Assembly (NCBI GenBank): GCA_964525495.1
Contig: CAZGHS010000012.1
Location: forward strand, 1 to 42,836
Direction: 5' to 3'
Length of the DNA: 42,836 bases
DNA from: CAZGHS01 sp964525495
GTDB lineage: Bacteria > Patescibacteriota > Microgenomatia > JALYQM01
This document shows, in pieces, positions 5,506-14,296 of the stretch. Every line of letters begins with the position of its first letter. The stretch's first letter is position 1. The position numbers were made by a program, and so were the translations under genes. The notes beneath the pieces were generated by a model. The model was given only the letters and a program-made list of their open reading frames with translations, did not search any database and was not told the origin of the DNA.

Positions 5506-7055
5506 TGGAGTATGAGATACTACGGTTGTTACTGCGTACTCGTTTAGGACGAGAGCCAGAGCTATTTGAAGTGGCACTCACTTACATGACGCTACTGCAA
5601 GAGTTTAAAGCCGAGCAACGGCTTCCAGATATTTTCACCAGTGCTCCTTTAATCTATGCGTTTATGACGGGTAATGATACGAAGCAGTATGGCAAGTCGG
5701 GTAATGAGTTTGTTGCTAGTTTCACACCACTTCTTGAAAGGCTGATAGAGAAACATGTTTTCCAGGCATCCAGTTTGCACTACTCATTCAACAAGGCAGA
5801 TAAACCCAATCAAGCACGGTCTTTTCGATTAACACCAAAGTTCTACCAGTGGTTTAAGAATGTTCTCAAACGGGAGATGAAACAAGGTAAGCTATTGAGC
5901 CAAATGTTTAGCAATGTGGCCTCAAAACGCACTACACAAGGCGAAAGATGGGGTCACAACATCTCCAGACTACATCCGAATCTCCAGGCGATGTTTCACA
6001 AGTTGCAAGCATCTACTTTTGTTATTGATGTGGAGAAAGTGAATGATCTACTCGACATAACCGGCCTTATCCGAGACGAAAGTGGAGTGTTGCATTTCTC
6101 ACGCATGGTCAGCATTCGGCACGGGTTATCAACGATTGCACTAACCAGCACGCCACAGCACCACGACAAGATTCATCTCCAGCTGTCAGGCAGACGACAC
6201 ACCAAAGGTGGCCTACAAGCATTACCAAAAGAGGTTAGACGAGCGATCTTAAAACCTAATCAAGCAGACCATGTCCTTGTCGATTATGATCTAGATTGTT
6301 GTCAGTTATTGCTCGCAGCTAAAGAACTTCACGCACATAAACTTATCGCAAAGATCAGCGTTATCATTGAGAGAGGCGAAAGTATCTGGAATGCCAGGAA
6401 TATTCCAGTCTCCAAGACGCACTTAAAAAAGGCTGTCTATGCATTGGTGTTTATGTGTCCAAAGGGACGGATCGTTGAGTCCGTTAAAAACGTGATGGGA
6501 GACGATGCGTTTACCAAAGAGCATCTCGATCAGTTGATCAGCTTCCTGGAAGATTTTAACGAGCTTCGAGAGAAGTGGAAAAAAAACAACCGACAAGATT
6601 CGATTATTCAGTATGAAGGGTTGAAGAACGAGCTGGGTTTGAAGTTTCATCTCGAAGAGGTAGGGAAGCATGAGTTTAGTGGTGATCAGTATTCTGAAAC
6701 ATACCTACCCACCTACCGTAAGAACCCACAGAGCCAATACTTTGCGTGGAAGATGCAGAGCCGAGAACAGTTCATCATTACGAGTCTTATCTCTAGCCAT
6801 GTCGATTATTCGATCGTGTGTGACTGTCATGATGGATTCCTGCTCTCTATCCCAAAAGATCAAGTTCAGGCAGCTACACGAACCTACAGATCATTTCTTA
6901 AAGACAACTTCGGGATGTATTTGAAAGGTGTAGTGTGGGAGGATGGGATGTTAATTCCAGTTGATGAGTATGCGGCCAATGATGAACAGTCAATGACTTT
7001 GTCAGTAACAGCTTTTGAGGATATGGTACCCAATTATGCCGCAGGTGGAGTGTGA
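5445..7055 (+). CDS. Divergent family A DNA polymerase-like replication protein
   Basis: The 536 residues show the ordered motifs of family A polymerases in the C-terminal half. GRRHTKGGLQALP (249-261) and EVRRAILKP match the segment before motif A. Motif A is DYDLDCCQ with metal-binding Asp280. The O-helix motif B is Lys324-x3-Lys328-x3-Tyr332-x3-Phe336. Motif C is CHDGFLLSIP with His462-Asp463. No 3'-5' or 5'-3' exonuclease domain is apparent; the N-terminal 200 residues are unassigned and mostly helical. Oddities are Cys285 where DNA polymerase I has its steric-gate Glu, and Lys for the first Arg of motif B. A T7-type RNA polymerase origin is a weaker alternative. Context (recombinases, repressor, leader ORF) suggests it copies the mobile element. 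It starts without an SD, inside the leader ORF. Confidence 0.65.
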   Translation: MGRSLKDRASLHVAQKYSELVEYEILRLLLRTRLGREPELFEVALTYMTLLQEFKAEQRLPDIFTSAPLIYAFMTGNDTKQYGKSGNEFVASFTPLLERLIEKHVFQASSLHYSFNKADKPNQARSFRLTPKFYQWFKNVLKREMKQGKLLSQMFSNVASKRTTQGERWGHNISRLHPNLQAMFHKLQASTFVIDVEKVNDLLDITGLIRDESGVLHFSRMVSIRHGLSTIALTSTPQHHDKIHLQLSGRRHTKGGLQALPKEVRRAILKPNQADHVLVDYDLDCCQLLLAAKELHAHKLIAKISVIIERGESIWNARNIPVSKTHLKKAVYALVFMCPKGRIVESVKNVMGDDAFTKEHLDQLISFLEDFNELREKWKKNNRQDSIIQYEGLKNELGLKFHLEEVGKHEFSGDQYSETYLPTYRKNPQSQYFAWKMQSREQFIITSLISSHVDYSIVCDCHDGFLLSIPKDQVQAATRTYRSFLKDNFGMYLKGVVWEDGMLIPVDEYAANDEQSMTLSVTAFEDMVPNYAAGGV

Positions 7056-7171
7056 CCCTTTTAGGAGCGGTACCTTTTTCTGGGGTGAGAGCTTGTCTGC
7101 TTTATATATAGTTTCGAAAGGCTTGACCTGTTTTTATAACATCTACGACTACTGATTATCATTAATATAGC

Positions 7172-8572
7172 TTATCTAGGTTGAAGGGTAGGAGATCCAG
7201 ATAAGATAGTTAGCGTGTGTGTTGGACGGGTAAGTGCGACATATAAATTCTCTTTGCTCATTTTGTCAGCACTAGATATTACTACATGATCAAACTCTAA
7301 CCCTTTCACAAGAAGCGTTCGAGATATCATCCTAGGATGCATATATCTGCCTATAACCCGTGATTTATTTCGAACGATATACATGCTTTCTTCCAGAGAA
7401 ATATCATTTTGATCAGCAAAGGTTAGTAACCGTTTCATCTCTGTCCATAATTCTTTACGGAAGATATTGCCTCCGCTGTATACTGCCAATGCATCAAGTG
7501 TTGTAACGACTTGATTAAAACTAGTCGAGTCAGCTAGTAATCTTAAAACGGCAAGCAGCTCGGGTTTCAGTTTTTTGTTTGCCTTAAACGCCTCTCGTAT
7601 TCTTTTCAAGGCGGTCGTTTCTGTCATACACTCTATTGCAAAGTCTATTGCAACACTAATTCGTTCGTAGTTTTTAGCCTGTCCCAGTCGATTTGTATAC
7701 TCTTTCAAATCCCTAGAATCCATCTCCTCCATTGACTGGTACTTGCCACTTAAACTGCGAGCTAAACTATGACATTGATTCGCTTGATCCATTATTACCA
7801 TAACTGTGCCATTAGATCGTAGTAATTTGTAGCATTGATTATGAATCGCCCGATATCCTTCCTTGTTTGGGTCAATCCATTTCACAGAGCGAGATGGAGC
7901 TGTTCGTAAATCGATAGCTTTTCCGCATATAAGAAGTTTTCTGCATTCTGAGAGCCAGGCTCCTAGCTCAATATCAGATTCGTCGTTCGACTTACTCCAT
8001 CTCCAAGGTGTAGTAAGTTCGGGTAGTCTTTCAAAGTATGGAAACACATGTTCATCCCAGCTTACAATCTGCTGCCCACCAAAGCCGAAAATACTCTGCA
8101 AAGGGTCACCGAACACACGGCAAGGTATAATGCTAGCTAGTTGATCGCAAATAAAATGCTGACTTATACTACAGTCTTGATATTCGTCTACGTACATCCC
8201 AAAATATGTCTGCCGTATAACTTGTCTAACAGCTTCTTTGCTTAGTAATTGGAGCATGGCTTCGTATCTTTCGTTCCACACATTTTCACCAGATGTTAAT
8301 TCAATCCATCCACTTAGGACAGGGTATGATTCTGTATAACGAGTAGCAAAACTCGCTATGGTTTCGACGTGATATTTATTTCGATTAATACCTATTTGTT
8401 TAAACCTTGTATTAAGAGAATCAACTCCTGCATGCGTATGGGTTAATACTAATTGGAGTCCAGGTGATCTTGCTACTGCATTTACTATTGTTTGTGTCTT
8501 TCCACAGCCTGCTGCTGCTACTATCGCTGCTCGCACTGCGTTAACAATAAGATCAAGATCATATTCAGACAT
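7172..8572 (-). CDS. gajB: Gabija-like GajB, UvrD/Rep-type helicase
   Basis: This 466-residue protein is a superfamily 1 helicase. Motifs in order: AAGCGKTQT (20-28, Walker A), THTHAGVDSLN (Ia), VDEYQD (128-133, Walker B), GDPLQSIFGF (155-164, motif III), the GLEFDHVVI segment (motif V) and NLYVALTRP (motif VI). Its length is close to known GajB proteins (around 490 residues). It follows gajA with an 8-base overlap, the order and spacing seen in Gabija defence operons. There GajB is thought to sense DNA ends or single strands and to work with the GajA nuclease against phage DNA. Assignment as Gabija rests on motifs, pairing and sizes. Confidence 0.8.
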   Translation of the reverse strand: MSEYDLDLIVNAVRAAIVAAAGCGKTQTIVNAVARSPGLQLVLTHTHAGVDSLNTRFKQIGINRNKYHVETIASFATRYTESYPVLSGWIELTSGENVWNERYEAMLQLLSKEAVRQVIRQTYFGMYVDEYQDCSISQHFICDQLASIIPCRVFGDPLQSIFGFGGQQIVSWDEHVFPYFERLPELTTPWRWSKSNDESDIELGAWLSECRKLLICGKAIDLRTAPSRSVKWIDPNKEGYRAIHNQCYKLLRSNGTVMVIMDQANQCHSLARSLSGKYQSMEEMDSRDLKEYTNRLGQAKNYERISVAIDFAIECMTETTALKRIREAFKANKKLKPELLAVLRLLADSTSFNQVVTTLDALAVYSGGNIFRKELWTEMKRLLTFADQNDISLEESMYIVRNKSRVIGRYMHPRMISRTLLVKGLEFDHVVISSADKMSKENLYVALTRPTHTLTILSGSPTLQPR

Positions 8573-10283
8573 ATAACCACCGTTTTAGCTTGGTGAGGTT
8601 TTCGTAAGTATTCGTGCCTTCCATATCGTCGAGTGCGTGTGCAATCCTTTGTCCTAATGGTTGGCTTAAATCTATGCCCACTCGATCTTTATACCATTCT
8701 GATTTATGTGCAGCCTTCCCTACAGCTGTTCGTAATTCGACCTCTGTTATCCCTTTTGATAACCATTTATCTATATCTTGTCCCAAATCTACTAACGATC
8801 CTTTAACTTCTAATAGTTGTCTGATGGGTTCAAATATATGAGACGGATTATTTGAGTAATATGTTATTAATGCCTGCAGCTCTTCTTTAAGAATAGACCA
8901 CGGCATATCAAAGAAAAATCTTTCCTCTATGCTAGTTTCCCCGTCCCATTCTAAGAGACATACTTCGAGTTGCTCGATTTCGTTTCTATGGTCTTGGCTC
9001 ATCAATTGATCGCTATCAATAATCAGAGCCACGTCATACCCAAGCTTTTTGAGTTGAATTGCTATCTTAGGTGCGTTCGTGTAGCCACCACCGTTTACAG
9101 GTACTATTCCCAAGACACCAAAACATGAGCCCCATTCTTGATCTAATCCTCTGCATACTCCAAACTCAGTTTTTCCTTCTCCAACAATTATTTTTCTTCC
9201 TAAAAAAGCTTCGGGATAGGCTCGTGCGGTTGCTTTTAGAGTTGAGTCAACAGTTATTACTTGAATTACGCCCTCTCTATTTATCACACAATTTAACTCT
9301 TCAACATTACACTCTACGATGCTTATGCTAGAGTGAGTTGTAAAGATTATTTGTCCTACCCGTGTGGAGTCAGATGTAGAAAGTGATTGCCTAAAATATC
9401 TGATAAGATGTCTCAGTCTGTGAGGCTCGAGCCCGTGCTCTATTTCATCAATAAGTAGTACCGCACCATTATTGATACTCTGTTGCTGCACGGACATACT
9501 CAAGAGTCGCTTGCTACCTAAGCCGTACTGCCTAGTAGGAACATCTCCATCATACAGTGTGAGAGATGAGGCCAAGCTAGTATGTGATTTAAAGTCTATT
9601 GCAGGTGTTAATGTGTTTTTGCTTTTAACTCCAATGGATTCTGCAATCTTTCCAAGTTTCGTACATTGCTCCATCCACGGTTTTGTACTCTCGTTATCAA
9701 AGATGCTTTGTCGCATGCCTCGTCTTGCGGCTAACATAATCTGATTCGCATCAGTCAAGTTACCTGTTAAGCGGAATAATGGAGAACCTTTAGTCCATGA
9801 TAAGTCTCGTTCTATGAATGAACCTATTGGTGATGCCCCTAGTTTTTCTCTATCACTATGAGAAATTGGTTGCCCCTCAGGGTGTCTTTCTGTAATCACA
9901 TTCCAATGAGGTTCAAGTGTGTCATCTACTGTAAGCCGTATTGTAAGTACTTTTTCGTCGTGATCAAAAGGTTCATCGTGAATGCCGTCGATCGGTGCCC
10001 ATCCACGTAATCTTAACCCAAACTTTTTTTCATTTATCAATGCATCTGGTATATCACCTACGGTCACAGTTATAACAATTGGTTCGCTCAGGTCTTGATT
10101 ATAGAAATCTGTGTCTACTAGCACTAATGCGTAAGCCGGATATAGAGCGTATTCTATCGCAAGCATAACGGTTGATTTAGTAGCATCACCTGGTCCCAAC
10201 AGGCAAACATAGTCACCAACGATATGCCAGTTTAAGTTTTTAATACCTCGAAAGTTTTGGATATCTATGTGTCGAATCTTCAT
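8565..10283 (-). CDS. gajA: Gabija-like GajA, OLD-family ATPase with TOPRIM nuclease
   Basis: The 572 residues combine an N-terminal ABC/SMC-type ATPase with a C-terminal TOPRIM domain. Visible are IQNFRGIKN, Walker A GPGDATKST (30-38), signature YGLGSKRLLS (253-262), Walker B AVLLIDEIEHGLEP (274-287), H-loop TTHSS (315-319), then TOPRIM VGEGKTEF (367-374) and IIDSD (421-425). This is class 2 OLD architecture, paired with a UvrD helicase; length matches GajA of Gabija (about 580). Known GajA is a sequence-specific nickase. The Walker A Gly before Lys is Thr here. The start ATG at 10283 lies downstream of an AT-rich stretch with no clear SD. It is the first gene of a two-gene operon. Confidence 0.85.
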   Translation of the reverse strand: MKIRHIDIQNFRGIKNLNWHIVGDYVCLLGPGDATKSTVMLAIEYALYPAYALVLVDTDFYNQDLSEPIVITVTVGDIPDALINEKKFGLRLRGWAPIDGIHDEPFDHDEKVLTIRLTVDDTLEPHWNVITERHPEGQPISHSDREKLGASPIGSFIERDLSWTKGSPLFRLTGNLTDANQIMLAARRGMRQSIFDNESTKPWMEQCTKLGKIAESIGVKSKNTLTPAIDFKSHTSLASSLTLYDGDVPTRQYGLGSKRLLSMSVQQQSINNGAVLLIDEIEHGLEPHRLRHLIRYFRQSLSTSDSTRVGQIIFTTHSSISIVECNVEELNCVINREGVIQVITVDSTLKATARAYPEAFLGRKIIVGEGKTEFGVCRGLDQEWGSCFGVLGIVPVNGGGYTNAPKIAIQLKKLGYDVALIIDSDQLMSQDHRNEIEQLEVCLLEWDGETSIEERFFFDMPWSILKEELQALITYYSNNPSHIFEPIRQLLEVKGSLVDLGQDIDKWLSKGITEVELRTAVGKAAHKSEWYKDRVGIDLSQPLGQRIAHALDDMEGTNTYENLTKLKRWLYV

Positions 10284-10519
10284 TTATTCTTTAATACTCT
10301 TTATGAAAGATATCGGCAAGAGTGAACCTTGTTTATAGAGCATATCATCCCCTTTAACCCTTTTTGTGCACAGGGGGTGTGGGTAGCCATGTTACAAGAC
10401 AGGAGAGTATGTAGGAATAGGATAAATGCTGGCATAGTTCATGAAGGCGGTACGAAGTTTGTCCAACCACTGACCCATCGTAAGACATCCCCCTAATCTG
10501 TATCAATTTCTAATTTCTT

Positions 10520-11452
10520 ATGACTCAAATAAGGCACTTTGACTTTCCTTACTTTCTAAAGGATTCAACCAATAAAATAGCGTTTAATAACACTTTTCTA
10601 AATTTTAACGACGATCATTCTCCATTTAATTGTTTTATTCAGCTAGAAGAAAATGCGTCTAATATTGATGCTTATAAAACTTTTTTTGAAACAATTTCTA
10701 TTTTATCTTTATATACTTTAATTGGTACTGATAGGCGAAAAGATGGAGCAATTGGTGGTGTAGAGAGTTATGAATCAAATCCATCAAATAATTTTCCAAA
10801 TAATATCCCAGATGACGTAAATGAAACTCTTATACTCTTAAAGAAGTGTTCTAATCCTTTTCAGATTCAGGCAGGAATTAATATTTCTCGAGCTTACTAC
10901 TATTATAACTGCCCAGAAATCTCTCTCCTTGAATTCTTTAAAATAATAGAGTTGGCAATTAAATATTATTCTTACCAATCAAAGCTAAGTGCAGCTAGTG
11001 TTAGTGCTGTACAGAGGTCTTCGCTTTTTCACACTAATATAAAGGATGACTTAATTTCTAAGCTAGGATTCCATGAAGATACCATAGATTTGGTATGGAA
11101 TATTAAGGATATTCGTAATAGATTAATTGGACATGGCGGTGTTCGACCAGAAATTAGTAATTATTTTGGAGATCCAGAAAGAAATAATAAAACTTTGGAT
11201 GTAATCTTAAAAAAATATAATAGTTTCTTGCAGTATGATTCTACTTTTTTTGAATATCTATTTTATGACATGGAAATATTGAGCAGGCTATTTTTTTGTA
11301 AGATATGTAATATTCCGCCATTTTTAATAGCAGTTCCGGGGTGTTGGAATCAGCCTTCAGATAGAATACGATCTGTCATTGAATATGAAAAAATAAATCT
11401 TATCGACTATCAATTTGTAAAAACCTATTTAGATTCATTTCATATAAAGTAA
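10520..11452 (+). CDS. HEPN-motif protein, putative defence RNase
   Basis: This 310-residue protein comes from a low-G+C gene with Asn-, Ile- and Tyr-rich composition unlike its neighbours, which suggests recent transfer. The first half (about 1-115) is unassigned. A helical region (about 130-270) carries DIRNRLIGHGGVRPE, in which Arg199-Asn200 and His205 form the R-N-x4-H signature of HEPN domains, as in Apea-like HEPN proteins. HEPN domains in defence and toxin systems are often RNases that act on dimerisation. It stands alone on the plus strand between the Gabija pair and an AAA15-type ATPase, and ends at an intrinsic terminator. It has no SD. Catalytic activity is inferred. Confidence 0.5.
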   Translation: MTQIRHFDFPYFLKDSTNKIAFNNTFLNFNDDHSPFNCFIQLEENASNIDAYKTFFETISILSLYTLIGTDRRKDGAIGGVESYESNPSNNFPNNIPDDVNETLILLKKCSNPFQIQAGINISRAYYYYNCPEISLLEFFKIIELAIKYYSYQSKLSAASVSAVQRSSLFHTNIKDDLISKLGFHEDTIDLVWNIKDIRNRLIGHGGVRPEISNYFGDPERNNKTLDVILKKYNSFLQYDSTFFEYLFYDMEILSRLFFCKICNIPPFLIAVPGCWNQPSDRIRSVIEYEKINLIDYQFVKTYLDSFHIK

Positions 11453-11509
11453 TAACTAAATATTTACATAATTAATAAAAATTTTGACCCCACTAGTTGT
11501 CATTAATTT

Positions 11510-11539
11510 GATCCCAGACAGGCGATGGGGGGTCTTTTT
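11510..11539 (+). terminator. Intrinsic terminator after the HEPN-motif gene
   Basis: GATCCC (11510-11515) pairs with GGGGTC (11529-11534, one wobble) and TTTTTA follows directly. An alternative upstream arm GACCCC (11486-11491) could pair with the same right arm. Confidence 0.55.
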
Positions 11540-11558
11540 ATCAATTAACTGGCTATTA

Positions 11559-13007
11559 CTATAAATTAGATAACAAATTCTCAATTGAAGTTCTTAATTC
11601 TTGTTCCGTATATTTAATATTGTTACTATTTTCTGGATGGTGTATTTGATGCCTTACATAAGTGCATAGAGTTACATTATAGGTAATCGTTGTCCCATCA
11701 GGTTTAACTTTGGTATAAGATTTATTCTTTGGGATCCCCTTATTCTCGAGAAGATCTTCAACATCCTTTTCTGGAAAAGTATTATTTTTTTCTTGGAAGT
11801 ATCCATATAGTTCATTAAGAAACTCTATTGTTACCAAATTATATGCAAAATAATTTATTTCACCCCAAGAAGGACTCCAAGGAAATTTGCCCCAACTTTT
11901 GCTATTTGCATAAGAGATTTGTACTTCTTCATTCTCTCTATTAAATATCAGTAAATTTGTATTCTTATTTATACAATTTTTGAATATATAGGGTGAATGT
12001 GTAGAGATAAAGACTTGGTTGTCTTTTGAGATTGTCATTAATAAGTCTACTAGTTTATGTTGCCATGTAGGATGAAGGTGCATTTCTGGCTCATCTATAA
12101 GTAAAATTAATGGCTCCTCTTTCCTGGAATAATATTTATATAAAAAGATAATCGAGAAAATCATTTCTATTCCAGAGCCTAGACTTGAAATTGGTAATTG
12201 ATGGACTGAATCTCTTTTACTAATTGAGAAATATGCGTTTGCAAAGGGCTCAAGTTTATTCAGAAGATCTAAACTAATTTCATCTTCGAAAAAATCTTTA
12301 CAGCCATCAAGAATACGCTCTAATAATTTATCTGTGAGGACAGAATTAACGACATCTTTAGCATTCTTATTAATTCCAAGTAAGTTTTCTTTTTTTTCTT
12401 TTTGAATAGGATCAGATTCATCAAGAGAGTTGATGGCTTTAACAATCTGAAAATTTAAATCGTCAATTATCTCATCAAATTTTGCAGGGTATGTACCCTT
12501 AGATATATGTCTCGCCCTTCTTTTATCAAAAAAAACTAATTGAAACTTAGGAAATCTTCCTCCGTAAGGAGTTTGAACTTCTAGTCTTACTTCTACTTCT
12601 TGTATTTTAGTAGCACAACTTTGATTTACTACATTGTCAAATACAAAAGGATCAACTAGATCATTGCTATTTTGACTACGAGTTTTTGCCCAAAATGTAA
12701 AACCGTTGGCTTTAAACTTGCTTGAACCATAAAGTCTTTTAACCTCGAACTCGTGATCAGTTTCAGCAACTATCGTTATTTCGTCATTAATATTCTTGAA
12801 ATCGAAAACAGACAAAGTACCTTTTGTTTTTAACCTAGACTGAGTTAATAACTCTAATGCCTCTAGTACCGATGTTTTTCCATTACCATTATCTCCAATT
12901 AATATGTTTAAACCACTGCCTAAATTTGAATTATCTGGAGTATTAAAGTTAATAGTTTGATCACTAAAACATCTAAAGTTCTTTATTTGTATATTTTTGA
13001 TAAACAT
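11559..13007 (-). CDS. AAA15/SMC-like ATPase with C-terminal R-x4-H motif, putative defence protein
   Basis: The 482 residues start IKNIQIKNFRCFSD, with Walker A GDNGNGKTS (38-46), signature LGSGIEMIF, Walker B LILLIDEPEMHLHP and H-loop STHSPYIF. There is no long SMC coiled coil or TOPRIM domain; the insert is moderately helical. This is the overcoming-lysogenisation/RecF-like AAA15 group common in defence islands (abortive infection, Septu, retron effectors). The extreme C-terminus has YVRHQIHHPEN with Arg452 and His457, compatible with the R-x4-6-H core of HEPN RNases. The gene is A+T-rich and faces the HEPN-motif gene, both read toward the shared terminator region. A good promoter lies upstream (13042-13069). 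Confidence 0.7.
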   Translation of the reverse strand: MFIKNIQIKNFRCFSDQTINFNTPDNSNLGSGLNILIGDNGNGKTSVLEALELLTQSRLKTKGTLSVFDFKNINDEITIVAETDHEFEVKRLYGSSKFKANGFTFWAKTRSQNSNDLVDPFVFDNVVNQSCATKIQEVEVRLEVQTPYGGRFPKFQLVFFDKRRARHISKGTYPAKFDEIIDDLNFQIVKAINSLDESDPIQKEKKENLLGINKNAKDVVNSVLTDKLLERILDGCKDFFEDEISLDLLNKLEPFANAYFSISKRDSVHQLPISSLGSGIEMIFSIIFLYKYYSRKEEPLILLIDEPEMHLHPTWQHKLVDLLMTISKDNQVFISTHSPYIFKNCINKNTNLLIFNRENEEVQISYANSKSWGKFPWSPSWGEINYFAYNLVTIEFLNELYGYFQEKNNTFPEKDVEDLLENKGIPKNKSYTKVKPDGTTITYNVTLCTYVRHQIHHPENSNNIKYTEQELRTSIENLLSNL

Positions 13008-13041
13008 TTTTGCTTGAATTTATTAATGAATAGCTAATTTA

Positions 13042-13069
13042 TTTATACTAGCTTTTACGGTTATATCAA
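13042..13069 (-). promoter_or_regulatory. Promoter of the AAA15-type ATPase gene
   Basis: On the minus strand TTGATA (13069-13064) and TATAAA (13047-13042) are 16 bases apart, placing the start near 13035, about 28 bases before the ATG. Confidence 0.5.
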
Positions 13070-13170
13070 GTGCTATTAATGAGTTAGAATAATGAATTTC
13101 ATTAATATAAAGATTTAAATGTATGTTGAGTTAATTCTTCGAGATATGTCTCGTCAGGGATCCCATCTAC

Positions 13171-13677
13171 TTAGCCATAAACTCTATCTTCGGAATCAGA
13201 TACGTCATACGCGTCAGAATAGGTTAGGTGTCCATCCTGTTCACTAACACGAGATAGCCGATTGCCATCTTTATACACAATTTGTATCCCATGTTCTCTT
13301 TCCCATCGACATTCTGCAAGAACCTGAATATATACTACATGATCTTCTGGTCTTTTTCTGACAATAATATTTGTTGGAGTAACATGGTTCCATATATCTG
13401 CTTCTGATTCTATCGTGCAATCGACATCATCCTTGTCTACTGCCTTTACAATATCCTGATAATGTTTATAAAGATATTTAGATGCATCATCTTTTGATTC
13501 AGGTGTGAGATTTAAAAAGTTGCCTATCACTTCATCTATCTCAGATAAGTCTTCTTTGTTTGCTTCAATTATAAATGGGATTTTTGCGTTGTTAAAAAAT
13601 GGTACAGCTACGGGTTGGCTCTCCCAAGTATTGGGGTAGTTTTCATTTGTTAATGTTCCTAATTTTTTTGATTCCAT
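13171..13677 (-). CDS. DUF6985-like protein
   Basis: The 168 residues are acidic and soluble. The layout fits the DUF6985 group: a strand-rich N-terminus (VAVPFFNNAKIPFIIEA), a helical middle (IDEVIGNFLNLTPE through KHYQDIVKAV) and a C-terminal beta part (ECRWEREHGIQIVYKDGNRL and SEQDGHLTYSDAYD). That family is often found near toxins and as immunity-like proteins, but its function is unknown. It lies just downstream of the Nudix gene on the same strand, 25 bases away, so the two are likely co-transcribed. Confidence 0.5.
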   Translation of the reverse strand: MESKKLGTLTNENYPNTWESQPVAVPFFNNAKIPFIIEANKEDLSEIDEVIGNFLNLTPESKDDASKYLYKHYQDIVKAVDKDDVDCTIESEADIWNHVTPTNIIVRKRPEDHVVYIQVLAECRWEREHGIQIVYKDGNRLSRVSEQDGHLTYSDAYDVSDSEDRVYG

Positions 13678-13702
13678 ATAGTTTTAGCTCCGCTCATAAA
13701 TA

Positions 13703-14206
13703 TTAGCCAAAATTAAGACTATCATTATTTAACAAAGAAAATCCTTTTGTTACTACCTTAAACTCAGGATCATCTTGTTGTTTATTTTTAGTAATTATTT
13801 TGCTTAGTTCTGCTTCACTAAACCATCCGTATTCGGAATGGTCTTCGGGATTAATTGCGATTTTATCTATGGGAGTAGTAAAAGTGGCGAAGTATATTAC
13901 TTCGATTGAGTGTGAACCTTTAATCTTGTTAGTATAAGTAAATGCACTAAATGAATCTCCTACGCTAATATGCATTCCAAACTCTTCGTTTATTTCCCGT
14001 TTTAATCCTTCAATTATGTCTTCTCCATAGTCAATGTGGCCACCTGGAAGTTCGTATACTCCAGGTAAGAATTTCTTAGTCATTGCCCTTTTAGGCAAAA
14101 AAACTTTCTCGACTCCGTCGAATTTGTGATGAATAAAAGCACAGGCTGTTATAACTTGCTGACCGTGCGCGGGTTTTTCACTATCATGGGAAACTGTAGT
14201 GTTCAT
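13703..14206 (-). CDS. Nudix hydrolase
   Basis: The 167-residue protein has a complete Nudix box, G-x5-E-x7-REINEEFGM beginning at GHIDYGE, the metal site for hydrolysing nucleoside diphosphates linked to another group. Upstream are ACAFIHHKFDGVEKVFLPKRA and LPGVYELPGG, typical of the MutT-like sanitising or NADH/ADP-ribose type. The substrate cannot be assigned. The start at 14206 is chosen because AGGAG lies seven bases upstream; a longer start at 14236 has none. It heads an operon with the DUF6985-like gene. Confidence 0.85.
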   Translation of the reverse strand: MNTTVSHDSEKPAHGQQVITACAFIHHKFDGVEKVFLPKRAMTKKFLPGVYELPGGHIDYGEDIIEGLKREINEEFGMHISVGDSFSAFTYTNKIKGSHSIEVIYFATFTTPIDKIAINPEDHSEYGWFSEAELSKIITKNKQQDDPEFKVVTKGFSLLNNDSLNFG

Positions 14207-14259
14207 AATATTTCTCCTAATCTTCAATAAATTCAAATCGTGGAACTTTTTTTCATGAT

Positions 14260-14289
14260 TTGAGTATATCAGCGATCATCTGATAAAAT
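14260..14289 (+). promoter_or_regulatory. Promoter giving a near-leaderless transcript for the YdeI-like gene
   Basis: TTGAGT (14260-14265) and TAAAAT (14284-14289) are 18 bases apart and the ATG follows after only seven bases, so the transcript would start at or next to the initiation codon. There is no SD. Confidence 0.5.
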
Positions 14290-14296
14290 ACATACT

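Noticed and set aside
5445..7055. Reverse transcriptase (retron) assignment for the polymerase-like protein
   Set aside because: No YxDD motif or RT-type order is present; the family A motifs with a His-Asp motif C fit better.
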